Shown here: in pieces, positions 23,394 to 31,263 of the stretch
Layout of the letters: each line of letters opens with the position of its first letter
How positions within the stretch are numbered: position 1 is the stretch's first letter
Source: JACVRM01 sp046262315
GTDB taxonomy: Bacteria > Actinomycetota > Thermoleophilia > Gaiellales > Gaiellaceae
Reading direction: 5' to 3'
Assembly (NCBI GenBank): GCA_046262315.1
Contig: JBHEMZ010000127.1
Coordinates: forward strand, 1 to 47,978
DNA length: 47,978 nt
Made by a program: the position numbers and the translations under genes
The notes under the pieces: model-generated
Seen by the model: the letters and a program-made list of their open reading frames with translations, nothing else
Databases searched by the model: none
Told to the model about the DNA's origin: nothing

Positions 23394-23779
23394 CGCGCTA
23401 CCTGCACACCATGCTCCGCATCACCGACCCGGAGGGGAGCCGCGCGTTCTACGATGCGCTCGGTTTCGAGTTCCGGCGCGACATGGACATCGTCCGCGGC
23501 GGGGAGAAGGAGGCGACGAACTACTTCTTCGGCGTGCCCGGCAAGGAGGAGGAGCTCGAGCTCACGTACAACCACGACGGCCGCACGTACGAGCTCGGCA
23601 CCGCCTACGGCCACATCGCGCTCGGTGTCGACGATCTCAACGCGACGCTCGAGCGCCTCGCCGCGCAGGGTATCGCCCCCGAGCGCGAGCCATATCGAGT
23701 GCGCGAGGGCGGCTCGCGGCTCTGTTTCGTCCAGGATCCGGACGGCTATCGCGTGGAACTGATCGAGCGCAGCCCGTGA
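23390..23779 (+). CDS. Glyoxalase I-like VOC enzyme
   Basis: The 129-residue protein shows all four metal-ligand positions of glyoxalase I-type enzymes: His in LHTMLRI, Glu in ELELTYNH, His in YGHIALGVDD and Glu in GYRVELIE. SRAFYDALGFEFRRD and FVQDPDGYR are typical. Glyoxalase I makes S-lactoylthiols from methylglyoxal adducts; in actinobacteria the thiol is probably mycothiol or a related compound, which is inference. GTG 23390 overlaps the stop of the disrupted gene upstream. Confidence 0.82.
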   Translation: MTRYLHTMLRITDPEGSRAFYDALGFEFRRDMDIVRGGEKEATNYFFGVPGKEEELELTYNHDGRTYELGTAYGHIALGVDDLNATLERLAAQGIAPEREPYRVREGGSRLCFVQDPDGYRVELIERSP

Positions 23780-23830
23780 GGCTTTAGCTCGAGACCTTCC
23801 GCGCCGCCGCCACAGGCGGGTCGCCGCGTG

Positions 23831-24070
23831 TCAGCCGCCGCCGTTCCACGTGCCGAACAGGGCTTCGTGCAGATAACCCCGAGCTTGCCACTCCGGAGGC
23901 TGTGTACCGCCCGGCGTGCCGCTCATCCGGAGGAGCGACCGCGTGCCGTCGTAGTTCAGCCATTCGGCGACCACGATCCAGCCGATCAGCACGCCTTCTT
24001 CGAGAACCTCGTTCCCCTGCTGGCTCGCCTCGATAGCGTCGTGAATTTGCTGCTTGTTCTGGTCGTCCAT
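23831..24070 (-). CDS. Small hypothetical protein, 79 residues
   Basis: ATG 24070 gives MDDQNKQQIHDAIEASQQGN, then a hydrophobic/aromatic core (VLIGWIVVAEWLNYDGTRSL) and a C-terminus ending EALFGTWNGGG. An in-frame start at 24205 would add 45 residues across the probable promoter region and is less likely. Similar small acidic proteins of unknown function occur in actinobacteria, as far as I can recall. It is divergent from the CsbD-like gene, with 160 bp between them. Confidence 0.65.
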   Translation of the reverse strand: MDDQNKQQIHDAIEASQQGNEVLEEGVLIGWIVVAEWLNYDGTRSLLRMSGTPGGTQPPEWQARGYLHEALFGTWNGGG

Positions 24071-24173
24071 TCCCAGGGAGCCTTCCGCGGTGGTGGTTTG
24101 ACCTTCTTCAAATCGGCATAAGACACCCGCGAGTTGAGCGATCGAAATAACACGCTCCGTGCGGGAATCGACG

Positions 24174-24199
24174 GTTCGACTCGCCCCCTTCGCGGGTAG
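24174..24199 (+). promoter_or_regulatory. Sigma-B-like promoter for the CsbD-like gene
   Basis: GTTC (24174-24177), a 16-nt spacer and GGGTAG (24194-24199) resemble the stress-sigma pattern GTTT-N14-16-GGGTAT. The start codon is 31 nt downstream with a proper ribosome site AAAGGAG (24219-24225), so this gene, unlike many neighbours, has a leader. Confidence 0.45.
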
Positions 24200-24230
24200 C
24201 TTCAACTCGACGTCGACGAAAGGAGTTTTT

Positions 24231-24434
24231 ATGTTCGATCAGCAGACGAAGCAGGAGTTCCAGCAGAACTGGGATCAGATCAAGCCCCAGATCACGCAGG
24301 CTTTCCCGCAGGTCTCGGTCCAGGACATCGAGCAGTACCGGAGCGACCCGGACCAGCTCGTGACCACGATCGGGCAAAAGACAGGTCAGCCGCCCGAGCA
24401 GATCGAGCAGCGGCTCAAGCAGTTCGTTAGCTGA
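24231..24434 (+). CDS. CsbD-like small stress protein
   Basis: The 67-residue protein (MFDQQTKQEFQQNWDQIKPQ onward, ending QIEQRLKQFVS) is hydrophilic and Gln-rich. NWDQIK and the spacing of aromatic and acidic residues resemble CsbD-family proteins, which are abundant and controlled by sigma-B in Bacillus; their function is unknown. The AAAGGAG site lies 5 nt before the ATG and a strong hairpin follows, as expected for a highly expressed single gene. The codon mix (low GC for the window) also fits. Family assignment is moderate because the match is short. Confidence 0.6.
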   Translation: MFDQQTKQEFQQNWDQIKPQITQAFPQVSVQDIEQYRSDPDQLVTTIGQKTGQPPEQIEQRLKQFVS

Positions 24435-24446
24435 CGCAAGCGTGCG

Positions 24447-24475
24447 GGGACGCTCGTCGATCGGACGAGCGTCCC
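24447..24475 (+). terminator. Hairpin after the CsbD-like gene
   Basis: GGGACGCTCGTC (24447-24458) pairs perfectly over 12 bp with GACGAGCGTCCC (24464-24475), loop GATCG, 13 bases after the stop codon. Confidence 0.75.
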
Positions 24476-24582
24476 TGATCCGCTCCGCGTGTAGATCAGG
24501 TTGAGGGATCGGCCCGACGCGCGGGAGTGAGCAGACGGCGCGAGGCGGCGCCGCGGCCGCGGAGGAGGGCAAACGCCGCGCG

Positions 24583-24595
24583 CGAACAGTGTTCG
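24583..24595 (+). promoter_or_regulatory. Palindrome CGAAC-N3-GTTCG before the GGDEF gene
   Basis: CGAACAGTGTTCG ends 4 nt before GTG 24600. It resembles the Gram-positive LexA box (CGAAC-N4-GTTCG) but has a 3-nt spacer, so LexA binding is doubtful; another dimeric regulator is possible. Confidence 0.35.
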
Positions 24596-24599
24596 TACC

Positions 24600-25343
24600 G
24601 TGACGAGCCGGCCGTCGGCGAGGCACCGCTTGAAGAGCGAACATCGGCTTGCCGTACGCGATCGCGCCGCCCACGAGCGCGACCGAGCTGCCGATGAGCG
24701 CGACGAGGCTGCCGATGAGCGCGACGAGGCCGCCGATGAGCGCGACCGCGCGGCGGAGGAGCGGGAACAGACAACCCGCCTCTCGTCGGCGAATGACCGC
24801 GAGCAGGCGACTCAAGACCGCGAGCATGCGGCTGCCGACCGAGCCGACGCGGCGCGCGACCGCGAGCGGGCGAGCCTCGATGACCTGACCGGAGCGCTTC
24901 GGCGTGATCGTGGTTTGGCCGATCTCCAACGCGAGGTTGACCGAGCCCGACGAGCGGATGGGCGACTCGTGCTCGCCTTCGTCGACATCGACCGTCTCAA
25001 GGCGATCAACGACACCCAAGGACATGCTGCGGGCGACCGGCTCCTCCGCGACGTCGTAGCGATGCTGAAGGGCGGCCTGCGCTCGTACGACCTCGTCATC
25101 CGTTATGGAGGCGACGAGTTCGTGTGTGCGCTGCCCGACACCGATGTAGACACTGCTCAGAGCCGGCTCGACCAGGTGAGGAAAGCGTTAGCCGAGCGGC
25201 GTCCGGGCAGGTCTGTGAGCGTCGGGCTGGCCGCGCTTCGGAGCGGGGAAACGCTCTCCCAGCTAACCGCACGGGCTGACGCCGCCCTCTATGCCAACCG
25301 CAGGCGCGCGCAGAGTCGACAAGCTTCTCTACGCGCCGTCTGA
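24600..25343 (+). CDS. Diguanylate cyclase (GGDEF) with heptad-repeat N-terminus
   Basis: The 247-residue protein should make cyclic di-GMP. The active-site GGDEF is at 170-174 and the inhibitory-site RxxD is at 161-164 (RSYD) at the correct distance. LDDLTGALRRDRGLADLQRE opens the domain. Residues about 18-90 are an unbroken charged repeat, ERD-x-AAD every seven residues, predicted as a long soluble coiled coil. The protein has no transmembrane segment and no known sensor domain, so activity may depend on coiled-coil assembly. The start GTG 24600 follows a palindrome. Confidence 0.88.
   Translation: MTSRPSARHRLKSEHRLAVRDRAAHERDRAADERDEAADERDEAADERDRAAEEREQTTRLSSANDREQATQDREHAAADRADAARDRERASLDDLTGALRRDRGLADLQREVDRARRADGRLVLAFVDIDRLKAINDTQGHAAGDRLLRDVVAMLKGGLRSYDLVIRYGGDEFVCALPDTDVDTAQSRLDQVRKALAERRPGRSVSVGLAALRSGETLSQLTARADAALYANRRRAQSRQASLRAV
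24685..24770 (+). repeat. 21-bp tandem repeats coding for the ERDxAAD heptads
   Basis: About four near-identical 21-bp units (GAGCGCGACGAGGCTGCCGAT-like) lie in tandem inside the GGDEF gene. Copy number could vary between strains and would alter coiled-coil length by exact heptads. Confidence 0.7.
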
Positions 25344-25595
25344 GTGTAGGCGTTGCACCCGCGAAGCTCCTGGCATCTTGCGATCCGCTTCGCGAGCGGC
25401 GTCTTGCCTGAGGCGGACACTCGATCCGGAGCACGTGACTGAGCGACCGCACAGTGAGGCGCGAACTGGTGCCGCGCCGTTCTCCCCGCTACCCACGGGG
25501 CTGCATCGTGTGCGAACGCTCACACACACGTACGTTTCTCGTACACCGGTGCAGGCATTCGGCCATACGCTTTCCTCCCGTTCAGGAGGAGCAAC
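25344..25595. other. Intergenic region with small hairpins
   Basis: No convincing gene. GTGTG (25508-25512) with CACAC about 8 nt later and GTACG / CGTAC around TTTCT (near 25538-25552) are small inverted repeats upstream of the zinc-ribbon gene. They may be part of its promoter. Confidence 0.3.
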
Positions 25596-25802
25596 ATGCC
25601 GAGTGAGGGGTTCGAGGTACGCGCGCTGCGACCGACCGTGGCGCTCGTCTGCAGCGCCTGCGGCTACGGCATTTCCGTCAGGAGCAATCCGCCCGCGTGT
25701 CCCATGTGCCGCGGCTCGACGTGGGAGCCGGCGCCCTGGCGGCCCTTCTCGTCGGTGTCCCTCGGCGCCTCACGGGCTCACACGAGGGCGAGCTGGCGGT
25801 AG
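25596..25802 (+). CDS. Small zinc-ribbon / rubredoxin-like protein
   Basis: ATG 25596 follows TTCAGGAGGAGCAAC, a strong ribosome site. The 68-residue protein has a CxxC-x14-CxxC metal site: CSACGYGI and CPMCRGSTWEP. This fits a zinc ribbon or rubredoxin-like knuckle. Beyond residue 52 (after PWRPFSS) the sequence looks less conserved and overlaps the end of dinB on the other strand by 25 bp. The function is unknown. Confidence 0.65.
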   Translation: MPSEGFEVRALRPTVALVCSACGYGISVRSNPPACPMCRGSTWEPAPWRPFSSVSLGASRAHTRASWR

Positions 25803-26836
25803 CGCTCGATTCCCGTCACGCCGACGCCGACGAGTCGCAGCGCTCCGGGCCGTTCGCGTAGCGCTCGGTCGAGCAGCGCGCAGGCGAGCTCGGCGATCCG
25901 CTCGGCGTCGTCCGTGCCCACCGGGAGCGTCGTCGAGCGCGTGCGGATCGAGAAGTCCGAGTACCGCAGCTTCGCCGTGACCGTGCGCGCCGTGTCCCCC
26001 GAGTCGTGTAGCCGCCCGGCCACGTGCCCGGCCATGCGCCGCACCTCCTCGTGCAGGCGGGAGCGGTCGGAGACGTCCTGCGCGAAGGTCTCCTCGCTGG
26101 AGATGGACGGGTTCCCAGCGGTGGCCTCGGGCTCCACGGGGCGCGGATCGATTCCACGGGCGCGGTCGCGAAGTAGGCGGCCGACCTTGCCGGCTGCGAG
26201 TCCCCTCAGCTCGGCCTCGGTCAGCGCCGCGAGCGCTCCGATCGTCGTGACGCCCGCGGCGCAAAGACGGGCCTCGGCGCGGGGGCCGACGCCCGGGAGG
26301 AGACGGACGTCGAAGGGGGCCATGAACGCGGCTTCGCCTCCGGGCGGGACTACAGTGAGCCCGCCGGGCTTGCGCCGATCGCTCGCGATCTTCGCCACCA
26401 CCTTGCAGGAGGCGACCCCCAGTGACGCGGTCAGGCGGGTCGAGCCGAGCACGGCCGCCTGCACGGCCTCGGCGACGGCCCGCGCGGCCGCGACCCCGCG
26501 CGCCACCTCGCCGATGTCGAGGTAGCCCTCGTCGAGACCGGTGCGCTCCACGGTCGGCACGACATCGCGCACCGCGCTCCACACGGCGCGCGAGTACTCG
26601 GAGTAGACGCCCTTGCGGGGACGGACGAAGGCGGCGTGCGGGCAGCGGCGCAGCGCCTCTGCGCATGACATGGCCGAGCGGATGCCATAGCGGCGGGCGG
26701 CGTAGTTGGCGGTCGCCACCACGCCGCGGCCGCGAGGGTCGCCGCCGACGACGAGCGGCTGCTCGCGTAGCAGCGGGTCCTCGAGCTCCTCAACGGCCGC
26801 GTAGAAGGCGTCGAGGTCCATATGGGCCACGATCAC
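25778..26836 (-). CDS. dinB: DNA polymerase IV (Y family)
   Basis: DinB is an error-prone lesion-bypass polymerase. The 352-residue protein has HMDLDAFYAAVEELEDP (first catalytic Asp), YAARRYGIRSAMSCAEAL and RTGLDEGYLDI (the catalytic Asp-Glu; Thr-Gly replaces the more usual Ser-Ile/Val before them). LLPGVGPRAEARL is the helix-hairpin-helix and a little-finger domain follows. No beta-clamp motif is clear at the C-terminus. GTG 26836 is supported by TACCGT 6 nt upstream. No LexA box is visible, so SOS control by classic LexA is not evident. Confidence 0.92.
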   Translation of the reverse strand: MIVAHMDLDAFYAAVEELEDPLLREQPLVVGGDPRGRGVVATANYAARRYGIRSAMSCAEALRRCPHAAFVRPRKGVYSEYSRAVWSAVRDVVPTVERTGLDEGYLDIGEVARGVAAARAVAEAVQAAVLGSTRLTASLGVASCKVVAKIASDRRKPGGLTVVPPGGEAAFMAPFDVRLLPGVGPRAEARLCAAGVTTIGALAALTEAELRGLAAGKVGRLLRDRARGIDPRPVEPEATAGNPSISSEETFAQDVSDRSRLHEEVRRMAGHVAGRLHDSGDTARTVTAKLRYSDFSIRTRSTTLPVGTDDAERIAELACALLDRALRERPGALRLVGVGVTGIERYRQLALV

Positions 26837-26842
26837 GGGTCA

Positions 26843-26848
26843 ACGGTA
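26843..26848 (-). promoter_or_regulatory. -10 hexamer TACCGT for dinB
   Basis: On the minus strand TACCGT ends 6 nt before GTG 26836, with no ribosome site between. Confidence 0.45.
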
Positions 26849-26961
26849 CGCCGCGGGTCGGGCAACCGCGGGGCCGCCGGCGCGACATGGCGCCCCGCTC
26901 CAGCGCCGGCCGTGGACGGTTCCGGCACAGAGACGGCACCCACCCGGGACATTTCTCGCTC

Positions 26962-26967
26962 TACCTT
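26962..26967 (+). promoter_or_regulatory. -10 hexamer TACCTT for the 85-residue gene
   Basis: TACCTT ends 7 nt before GTG 26975. Confidence 0.45.
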
Positions 26968-26974
26968 TGATGCC

Positions 26975-27232
26975 GTGGCGAAAGCGGCGACACCCTGGGG
27001 GGCTGCGGACGTGCTCGACGAGGTCACGCTCCCCCAGCGTGCGGGTGAGCGGCGCTTCGGATGCGTCGTCCAGCTGCTCGCCACCGGGCGCGGCGAGCGT
27101 CTGGTTCGCTTCGCCTACTCGACCGGCGGCACGGCCCGCCGGGGGCCGGTCACGCTCCGACCGCGCGACCTCGAGCGCCTGCGCGCCGCGCTTCCCGAGC
27201 ATCCCGAGCTCGCGGCTGCGCTCAGCCTCTAG
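26975..27232 (+). CDS. Small hypothetical protein, 85 residues
   Basis: From GTG 26975 the protein reads VAKAATPWGAADVLDEVTLP, then a beta-rich middle (GCVVQLLATGRGERLVRFAY) and ends ALPEHPELAAALSL. The leaderless -10 box decides this start; an upstream frame opening at 26822 would add 51 residues with no protein character. It converges with yihY, overlapping it by 11 bp. Family not recognised; the middle may form a small beta sheet. Confidence 0.65.
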   Translation: MAKAATPWGAADVLDEVTLPQRAGERRFGCVVQLLATGRGERLVRFAYSTGGTARRGPVTLRPRDLERLRAALPEHPELAAALSL

Positions 27233-28073
27233 CCCGCGCCGCCTCCGTCCGCAGCACCATGTCGACCTGCGCTCCGAGCAGGAACACGATGGCGGACACG
27301 TAGAGGTAGAGCATCAGCACGATCACCGTGGTCAGGCCGCCGAACAGCGAGCTCCAGCGCGCGAGGTAGGCCGCGTAGACGCCGAAGAGGAGCGAGGCGC
27401 CGATCCACATGGCCGTGACGACGAGCGAGCCGACCGTGACCCAGCCTGCCGGCTGACGCTTGGCGGGCGCGTAGCGGAGGATCAGTCCCGCCGCGAGCAG
27501 CATCAGCAGGGTGGCCGCTCCCCAGCGGAGAAAGAAGGAGAGGGGCCCGGGCAGCGCGTCCGACCGGCCGCCCTCCAGCACGATCACGGCCGCCAGGATC
27601 AGGGCGGTGGCCGCCGCTACCGCGAGGGCGAGCGAGCGCAGGAGTCGGCGCCAGAAGGTGAGCTTCGTGCGGATGCGGTACATCTCGTCGAGCGCGTCCA
27701 TGGTCACGCGCGCAGCGACCGACAGCTTCCAGATCGCGAGCGCCGCCCCCGCTGTCAACCACAGCGTCCGCTTGGAGGACATGATCTGCTGCACAGTCCC
27801 GTCGACGAGCTGGAACGCCGTGCACGAGAGGTGGTCGCGAGCCTGGCCCCGCAGCTCGTCGTTCCAGATCTCGCCGAGGCCGAGGACGCTGAGCAGCGCC
27901 AGCCCCGCGAGCGCCAGCGGCAAGAGGGCAAAGAGCAGCTGGTAGGAGATCGCGCTCGCGTGGCTGACGAGCCGCTTCTCCGCGAGTGCTTCGCGCACCT
28001 CGCCCGCGACCTGCCGCCGGTGTGTACGCAGCTGGCGCAGCGCGTCGCCGAGCGGGTCGGCCTTCGAGCTCAC
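27222..28073 (-). CDS. YihY/BrkB-family inner-membrane protein
   Basis: From GTG 28073 the protein has 283 residues and about six transmembrane helices. HASAISYQLLFALLPLALAGLALL is the family's first helix motif, and LYLYVSAIVFLLGAQVD is the last. YihY/BrkB proteins are widespread membrane proteins of unsettled function. The name RNase BN was once misapplied to them. Just downstream of purQ on the same strand but probably separately started (AACGGT 6 nt before GTG). Confidence 0.88.
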   Translation of the reverse strand: MSSKADPLGDALRQLRTHRRQVAGEVREALAEKRLVSHASAISYQLLFALLPLALAGLALLSVLGLGEIWNDELRGQARDHLSCTAFQLVDGTVQQIMSSKRTLWLTAGAALAIWKLSVAARVTMDALDEMYRIRTKLTFWRRLLRSLALAVAAATALILAAVIVLEGGRSDALPGPLSFFLRWGAATLLMLLAAGLILRYAPAKRQPAGWVTVGSLVVTAMWIGASLLFGVYAAYLARWSSLFGGLTTVIVLMLYLYVSAIVFLLGAQVDMVLRTEAARARG

Positions 28074-28110
28074 GCCGCGACCGTTACCGGGAACGAGTCC
28101 GGGGAAACCG

Positions 28111-28803
28111 TCAGACGAGCGCGGGCGCGCGCTCAGCGGCCGCGGCCACGAGCGAGCCGAGGATGACGGCGCCGTCGGCCGAGCCGAGCAGCGCATCCAC
28201 CGCATGCTCGGGATGCGGCATCAACCCCATCACGTTGCCGGACTCGTTCACAACACCGGCGACGTCTGCGACCGAACCGTTTGGATTCCCTCCGGAGACG
28301 TACCGCAGCACGATCTGCCCTCTGGCCGTGAGCTCCGCCAGAAGCTCACGGCCGGCGTACCAACAGCCCTCGCCGTGTTTGACGGGGATGGTGAGCACGT
28401 CGCCGGCCGACGCGCTGGCCGTGAAAGGGGTGTCCGCCCGCTCGACCCGCACGCCAACGTCGGCGCAGACGAAGCGAAGCGACGCGTTCGGCCGCAACAC
28501 GCCGGGTAGCAGGCCGGCCTCGCAGAGGATCTGGAAGCCGTTGCAGATGCCGAGCACGAGCCCTCCCCCAGCCGCGAAGCGGGCCAGGGCCTGGATGGCC
28601 GGCGAGAAGCGCGCGATCGCGCCACAGCGCAGGTAGTCGCCGTAGGAGAAGCCGCCGGGCAGGACGACCGCGCCGACGTGGGGAAGCTCGGCGTCGGCGT
28701 GCCAGACCGGCACCGGCTCCGCGCCCAGCAGCTCGAGCGCCTGGCAGGCGTCGCGGTCGTCGTTCGAGCCCGGGAAGGTGACGACCGCAACGCGCGGCCT
28801 CAT
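28111..28803 (-). CDS. purQ: FGAM synthase glutaminase subunit
   Basis: PurQ supplies ammonia to PurL. ATG 28803 gives MRPRVAVVTFPGSNDDRDAC, then LPGGFSYGDYLRCGAIA and LGICNGFQILCEAGLLPG with nucleophile Cys87. MPHPEHAVDALLG carries the catalytic His and Glu. 230 residues is normal. Its start overlaps the purS stop (ATGA). Part of purB-purC-purS-purQ, while purL lies 7 kb away. Confidence 0.97.
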   Translation of the reverse strand: MRPRVAVVTFPGSNDDRDACQALELLGAEPVPVWHADAELPHVGAVVLPGGFSYGDYLRCGAIARFSPAIQALARFAAGGGLVLGICNGFQILCEAGLLPGVLRPNASLRFVCADVGVRVERADTPFTASASAGDVLTIPVKHGEGCWYAGRELLAELTARGQIVLRYVSGGNPNGSVADVAGVVNESGNVMGLMPHPEHAVDALLGSADGAVILGSLVAAAAERAPALV

Positions 28804-29036
28804 CCGACCTCGATCTGGTACGACTCGATCAGCGGGTTCGCGAGCAGTTGCTCGCACATGCGTTCGAGTTGGGCCCTCGCCTCGTCGACGTTCTCCGCCT
28901 CCACGTCGAGGTCGACGACGCGCCCAATGCGCGCCTCGCCGACTGCGAACCCCAAATGTCGCAGTGAGCTCTCGACCGCCGCGCCCTGCGGATCCAGGAT
29001 CCCCGGCTTGGGCCGGACAAGGACGGTCGCTCTCAC
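28800..29036 (-). CDS. purS: FGAM synthase small subunit
   Basis: PurS (78 residues) bridges PurL and PurQ. ATVLVRPKPGILDPQGAAVE, LRHLGF and the C-terminal NPLIESYQIEV are typical. GTG 29036 overlaps the purC stop (GTGA) and its stop overlaps the purQ start, so the three genes are tightly coupled. Confidence 0.96.
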   Translation of the reverse strand: MRATVLVRPKPGILDPQGAAVESSLRHLGFAVGEARIGRVVDLDVEAENVDEARAQLERMCEQLLANPLIESYQIEVG

Positions 29037-29896
29037 GAGAGCACGACCTCGGGACCCGCCTCGTAGTCGTCGAACGCGATTCCGGTCAGCCGCTCGAAGG
29101 CCTCCATGTAGCGAGCGCGCGTGCCGGATACGACGCCGTGAGGCAGCTCAGGCCCGGGCGCCGTCTTGTCCCAGCCGAGCGACTCGCAGTAATCGCGCAC
29201 GAACTGTTTGTCGAACGATGGTTGCGGCCCGCCGGGCTCGTACTCGTCGGCGGGCCAGAAGCGAGACGAGTCGGGGGTCAGCGCCTCGTCGGCGAGCACG
29301 AGCCGGCCCTCCCTGTCGAGACCCAGCTCGAACTTCGTGTCGGCGAGGACGATCCCGCGGGCGGCGGCGTGCTCGGCGCCGAAGCAGTACAGCTCGAGTG
29401 AGACGCGCTCGGCCTCGTCGAGCCGCTCGGCGCCGACCAGCTCTGCTGCCTGGCCGCGCGTGATGTTCTCGTCGTGCCCGGTCTGCGCTTTCGTGGCCGG
29501 CGTGAAGATCGGCTCGGGCAGCCGATCCGACTCGCGCAGGCCCTCAGGGAGCTCGTGGCCGCACACGCCGCCCGTCGCAACGTAGTCCTTCCAGCCAGAG
29601 CCGGAGAGGTAGCCCCGCACGACGCACTCGATCGGGAGCATCTCCAGCCGCCGGCACTCGAGCGAGCGGCCGTCGGGCCGCACCGCGAGCAGGTGGTTCG
29701 GGCAGATGTCGCGTGTGCGCGCGAACCAGAAGGCGGAGAGGCCGGTAAGCACGCGGCCCTTGTCGGGGATCTCGGTCGGTAGCACCACGTCGAACGTCGA
29801 TATGCGGTCCGAGGCGACGAGCAGCAACCGCTCGTCGTCGAGGGCGTAGAGCTCGCGTACCTTGCCGGAGCCGACGTGCAGGGCTGCCTCAGGCAT
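29033..29896 (-). CDS. purC: SAICAR synthetase
   Basis: PurC joins aspartate to CAIR. From ATG 29896 (ribosome site AGGGGAG) it has 287 residues. GSGKVRELYALDDERLLLVA, SDRISTFDVVLP, IECVVRGYLSGSGWKDY and FVRDYCESLGWDK are conserved PurC segments. This is the longer, eukaryote/actinobacteria-like PurC. Its start lies 8 bp inside the end of purB. Confidence 0.96.
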   Translation of the reverse strand: MPEAALHVGSGKVRELYALDDERLLLVASDRISTFDVVLPTEIPDKGRVLTGLSAFWFARTRDICPNHLLAVRPDGRSLECRRLEMLPIECVVRGYLSGSGWKDYVATGGVCGHELPEGLRESDRLPEPIFTPATKAQTGHDENITRGQAAELVGAERLDEAERVSLELYCFGAEHAAARGIVLADTKFELGLDREGRLVLADEALTPDSSRFWPADEYEPGGPQPSFDKQFVRDYCESLGWDKTAPGPELPHGVVSGTRARYMEAFERLTGIAFDDYEAGPEVVLS

Positions 29897-31232
29897 GAAC
29901 CGTCTCCCCTTTCGCTGTTTGTAACACAGTGTTACTTGAACCCATGAGCGAGCGGAGCCGCTCGAAGACGGTGTCCACGTGGGCGGTGTAGGCGCCCTCG
30001 TCGAAGACGGCGTCGAGATCGACGCGACCGGAGAGCTCGGCGTCGGCGCGCGCGAGCTCGCGGAAGTCGCGCTCCTCCTCCGAGGCCCGCATGGCGGCGC
30101 GCTGCACGAGCCGGTACGCAACGTCGCGCTCGAGCCCTGACGCGACGAGCGCGAGCAGCAGGCGCTGGCTGAAATGGAGCCCGAAGCTCGCGTCGAGGTT
30201 GCGGCGCATGCGCTCCGGCCGGACGACGAGCCCCTCGACGAGCCAGGCGAAGCGATCGAGCATGTAGTCGAGCGCGCAGAAGGCGTCTGGGATCGCAACC
30301 CGCTCTGCCGAGGAGTGTGAGATGTCGCGCTCGTGCCACAGCGCCACGTTCTCGAGGCCGACGAGCGCCTGCGCGCGCACGACACGGGCGAGCCCGCAGA
30401 TCCGTTCCGAGACGACCGGGTTGCGCTTGTGGGGCATGGCCGACGAGCCTTTCTGCCGGCGGCCGAACGGCTCCTCGACCTCGCCGACCTCGGTGCGCGC
30501 GAGGTGACGGATCTCCAGCGCGAACTTCTCGAGCGACGCGGCTGCGAGTGCCAGCGCGCAGAGCAGCTCGGCGTGCCGGTCGCGCTGCAGGATTTGCGTG
30601 GAGGCCGGAGCCGGCTCGAGCCGGAGGCGCTCGCAGGCGACTCGCTCGACCTCGGGATCGACGGATGCGTAGCTGCCGACTGCGCCCGAGAGCTTGCCCA
30701 CGCGCATGCCCTCGAGGGCGCGCGCAACGCGCTCGCGGGTGCGCGCGAGCTCGAAGGCCCAGACGGCCAGCTTGAGGCCAAAGGTGGTCGGCTCGGCGTG
30801 GATTCCATGAGTGCGGCCCATCGTCGGTGTGACGCGGTGCTCCTCCGCGCGGCGCACGACGGTGGCGAGCGCGCGCTCGATCCCGCCGAGGACGAGAGCG
30901 CCGGCGTCGCGCACCTGGAGCGCGAGCGCGGTGTCCAGCACGTCCGAGGAGGTCAGCCCGTAATGGAGCCAGCGGCCGCTCGGCCCGAGACCCTGCGCTA
31001 CCGCGTCCACGAACGCAGCCATGTCGTGCTGGGTCTCGCGCTCGAGCTCGGCGACCCGCTCGGGTGCGGGCACATTCGCGCGCTCGCGGATCGCCGCCAC
31101 GTCGTTCGTCGGGACGACGCCGGCCTCCGCCCACCCGTCGAGCGCGGCGAGCTCGACCCCGAGCCAGGCTGCGAGCTTGGCCTCCTCCGACCACACGGCC
31201 CTCATCTCCGCCCGCGTGTAGCGCTCGATCAC
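29889..31232 (-). CDS. purB: Adenylosuccinate lyase
   Basis: PurB works twice: on SAICAR in IMP synthesis and on adenylosuccinate in AMP synthesis. The 447-residue protein has HYGLTSSDVLDTAL, MGRTHGIHAEPTTFGLK and the flexible catalytic loop GSSAMPHKRNPVVSE. GTG 31232 is supported by TACGAT 6 nt upstream, which makes purB the first gene of purB-C-S-Q. Confidence 0.97.
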   Translation of the reverse strand: MIERYTRAEMRAVWSEEAKLAAWLGVELAALDGWAEAGVVPTNDVAAIRERANVPAPERVAELERETQHDMAAFVDAVAQGLGPSGRWLHYGLTSSDVLDTALALQVRDAGALVLGGIERALATVVRRAEEHRVTPTMGRTHGIHAEPTTFGLKLAVWAFELARTRERVARALEGMRVGKLSGAVGSYASVDPEVERVACERLRLEPAPASTQILQRDRHAELLCALALAAASLEKFALEIRHLARTEVGEVEEPFGRRQKGSSAMPHKRNPVVSERICGLARVVRAQALVGLENVALWHERDISHSSAERVAIPDAFCALDYMLDRFAWLVEGLVVRPERMRRNLDASFGLHFSQRLLLALVASGLERDVAYRLVQRAAMRASEEERDFRELARADAELSGRVDLDAVFDEGAYTAHVDTVFERLRSLMGSSNTVLQTAKGETVHA

Positions 31233-31238
31233 GCCGCG

Positions 31239-31244
31239 ATCGTA
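31239..31244 (-). promoter_or_regulatory. -10 hexamer TACGAT for purB
   Basis: On the minus strand TACGAT ends 6 nt before GTG 31232. It suggests a leaderless mRNA for the purB-C-S-Q operon. Confidence 0.5.
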
Positions 31245-31263
31245 TCGGCGGTGCCTGTCGGAG

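Noticed and set aside
24583..24595. LexA (SOS) box upstream of the GGDEF gene
   Set aside because: Spacer is 3 nt instead of 4, and dinB, a better SOS candidate, has no such site; kept only as an unassigned palindrome.
26822..26974. N-terminal extension of the 85-residue protein before GTG 26975
   Set aside because: No protein character, would overlap the dinB promoter and start, and TACCTT marks GTG 26975.
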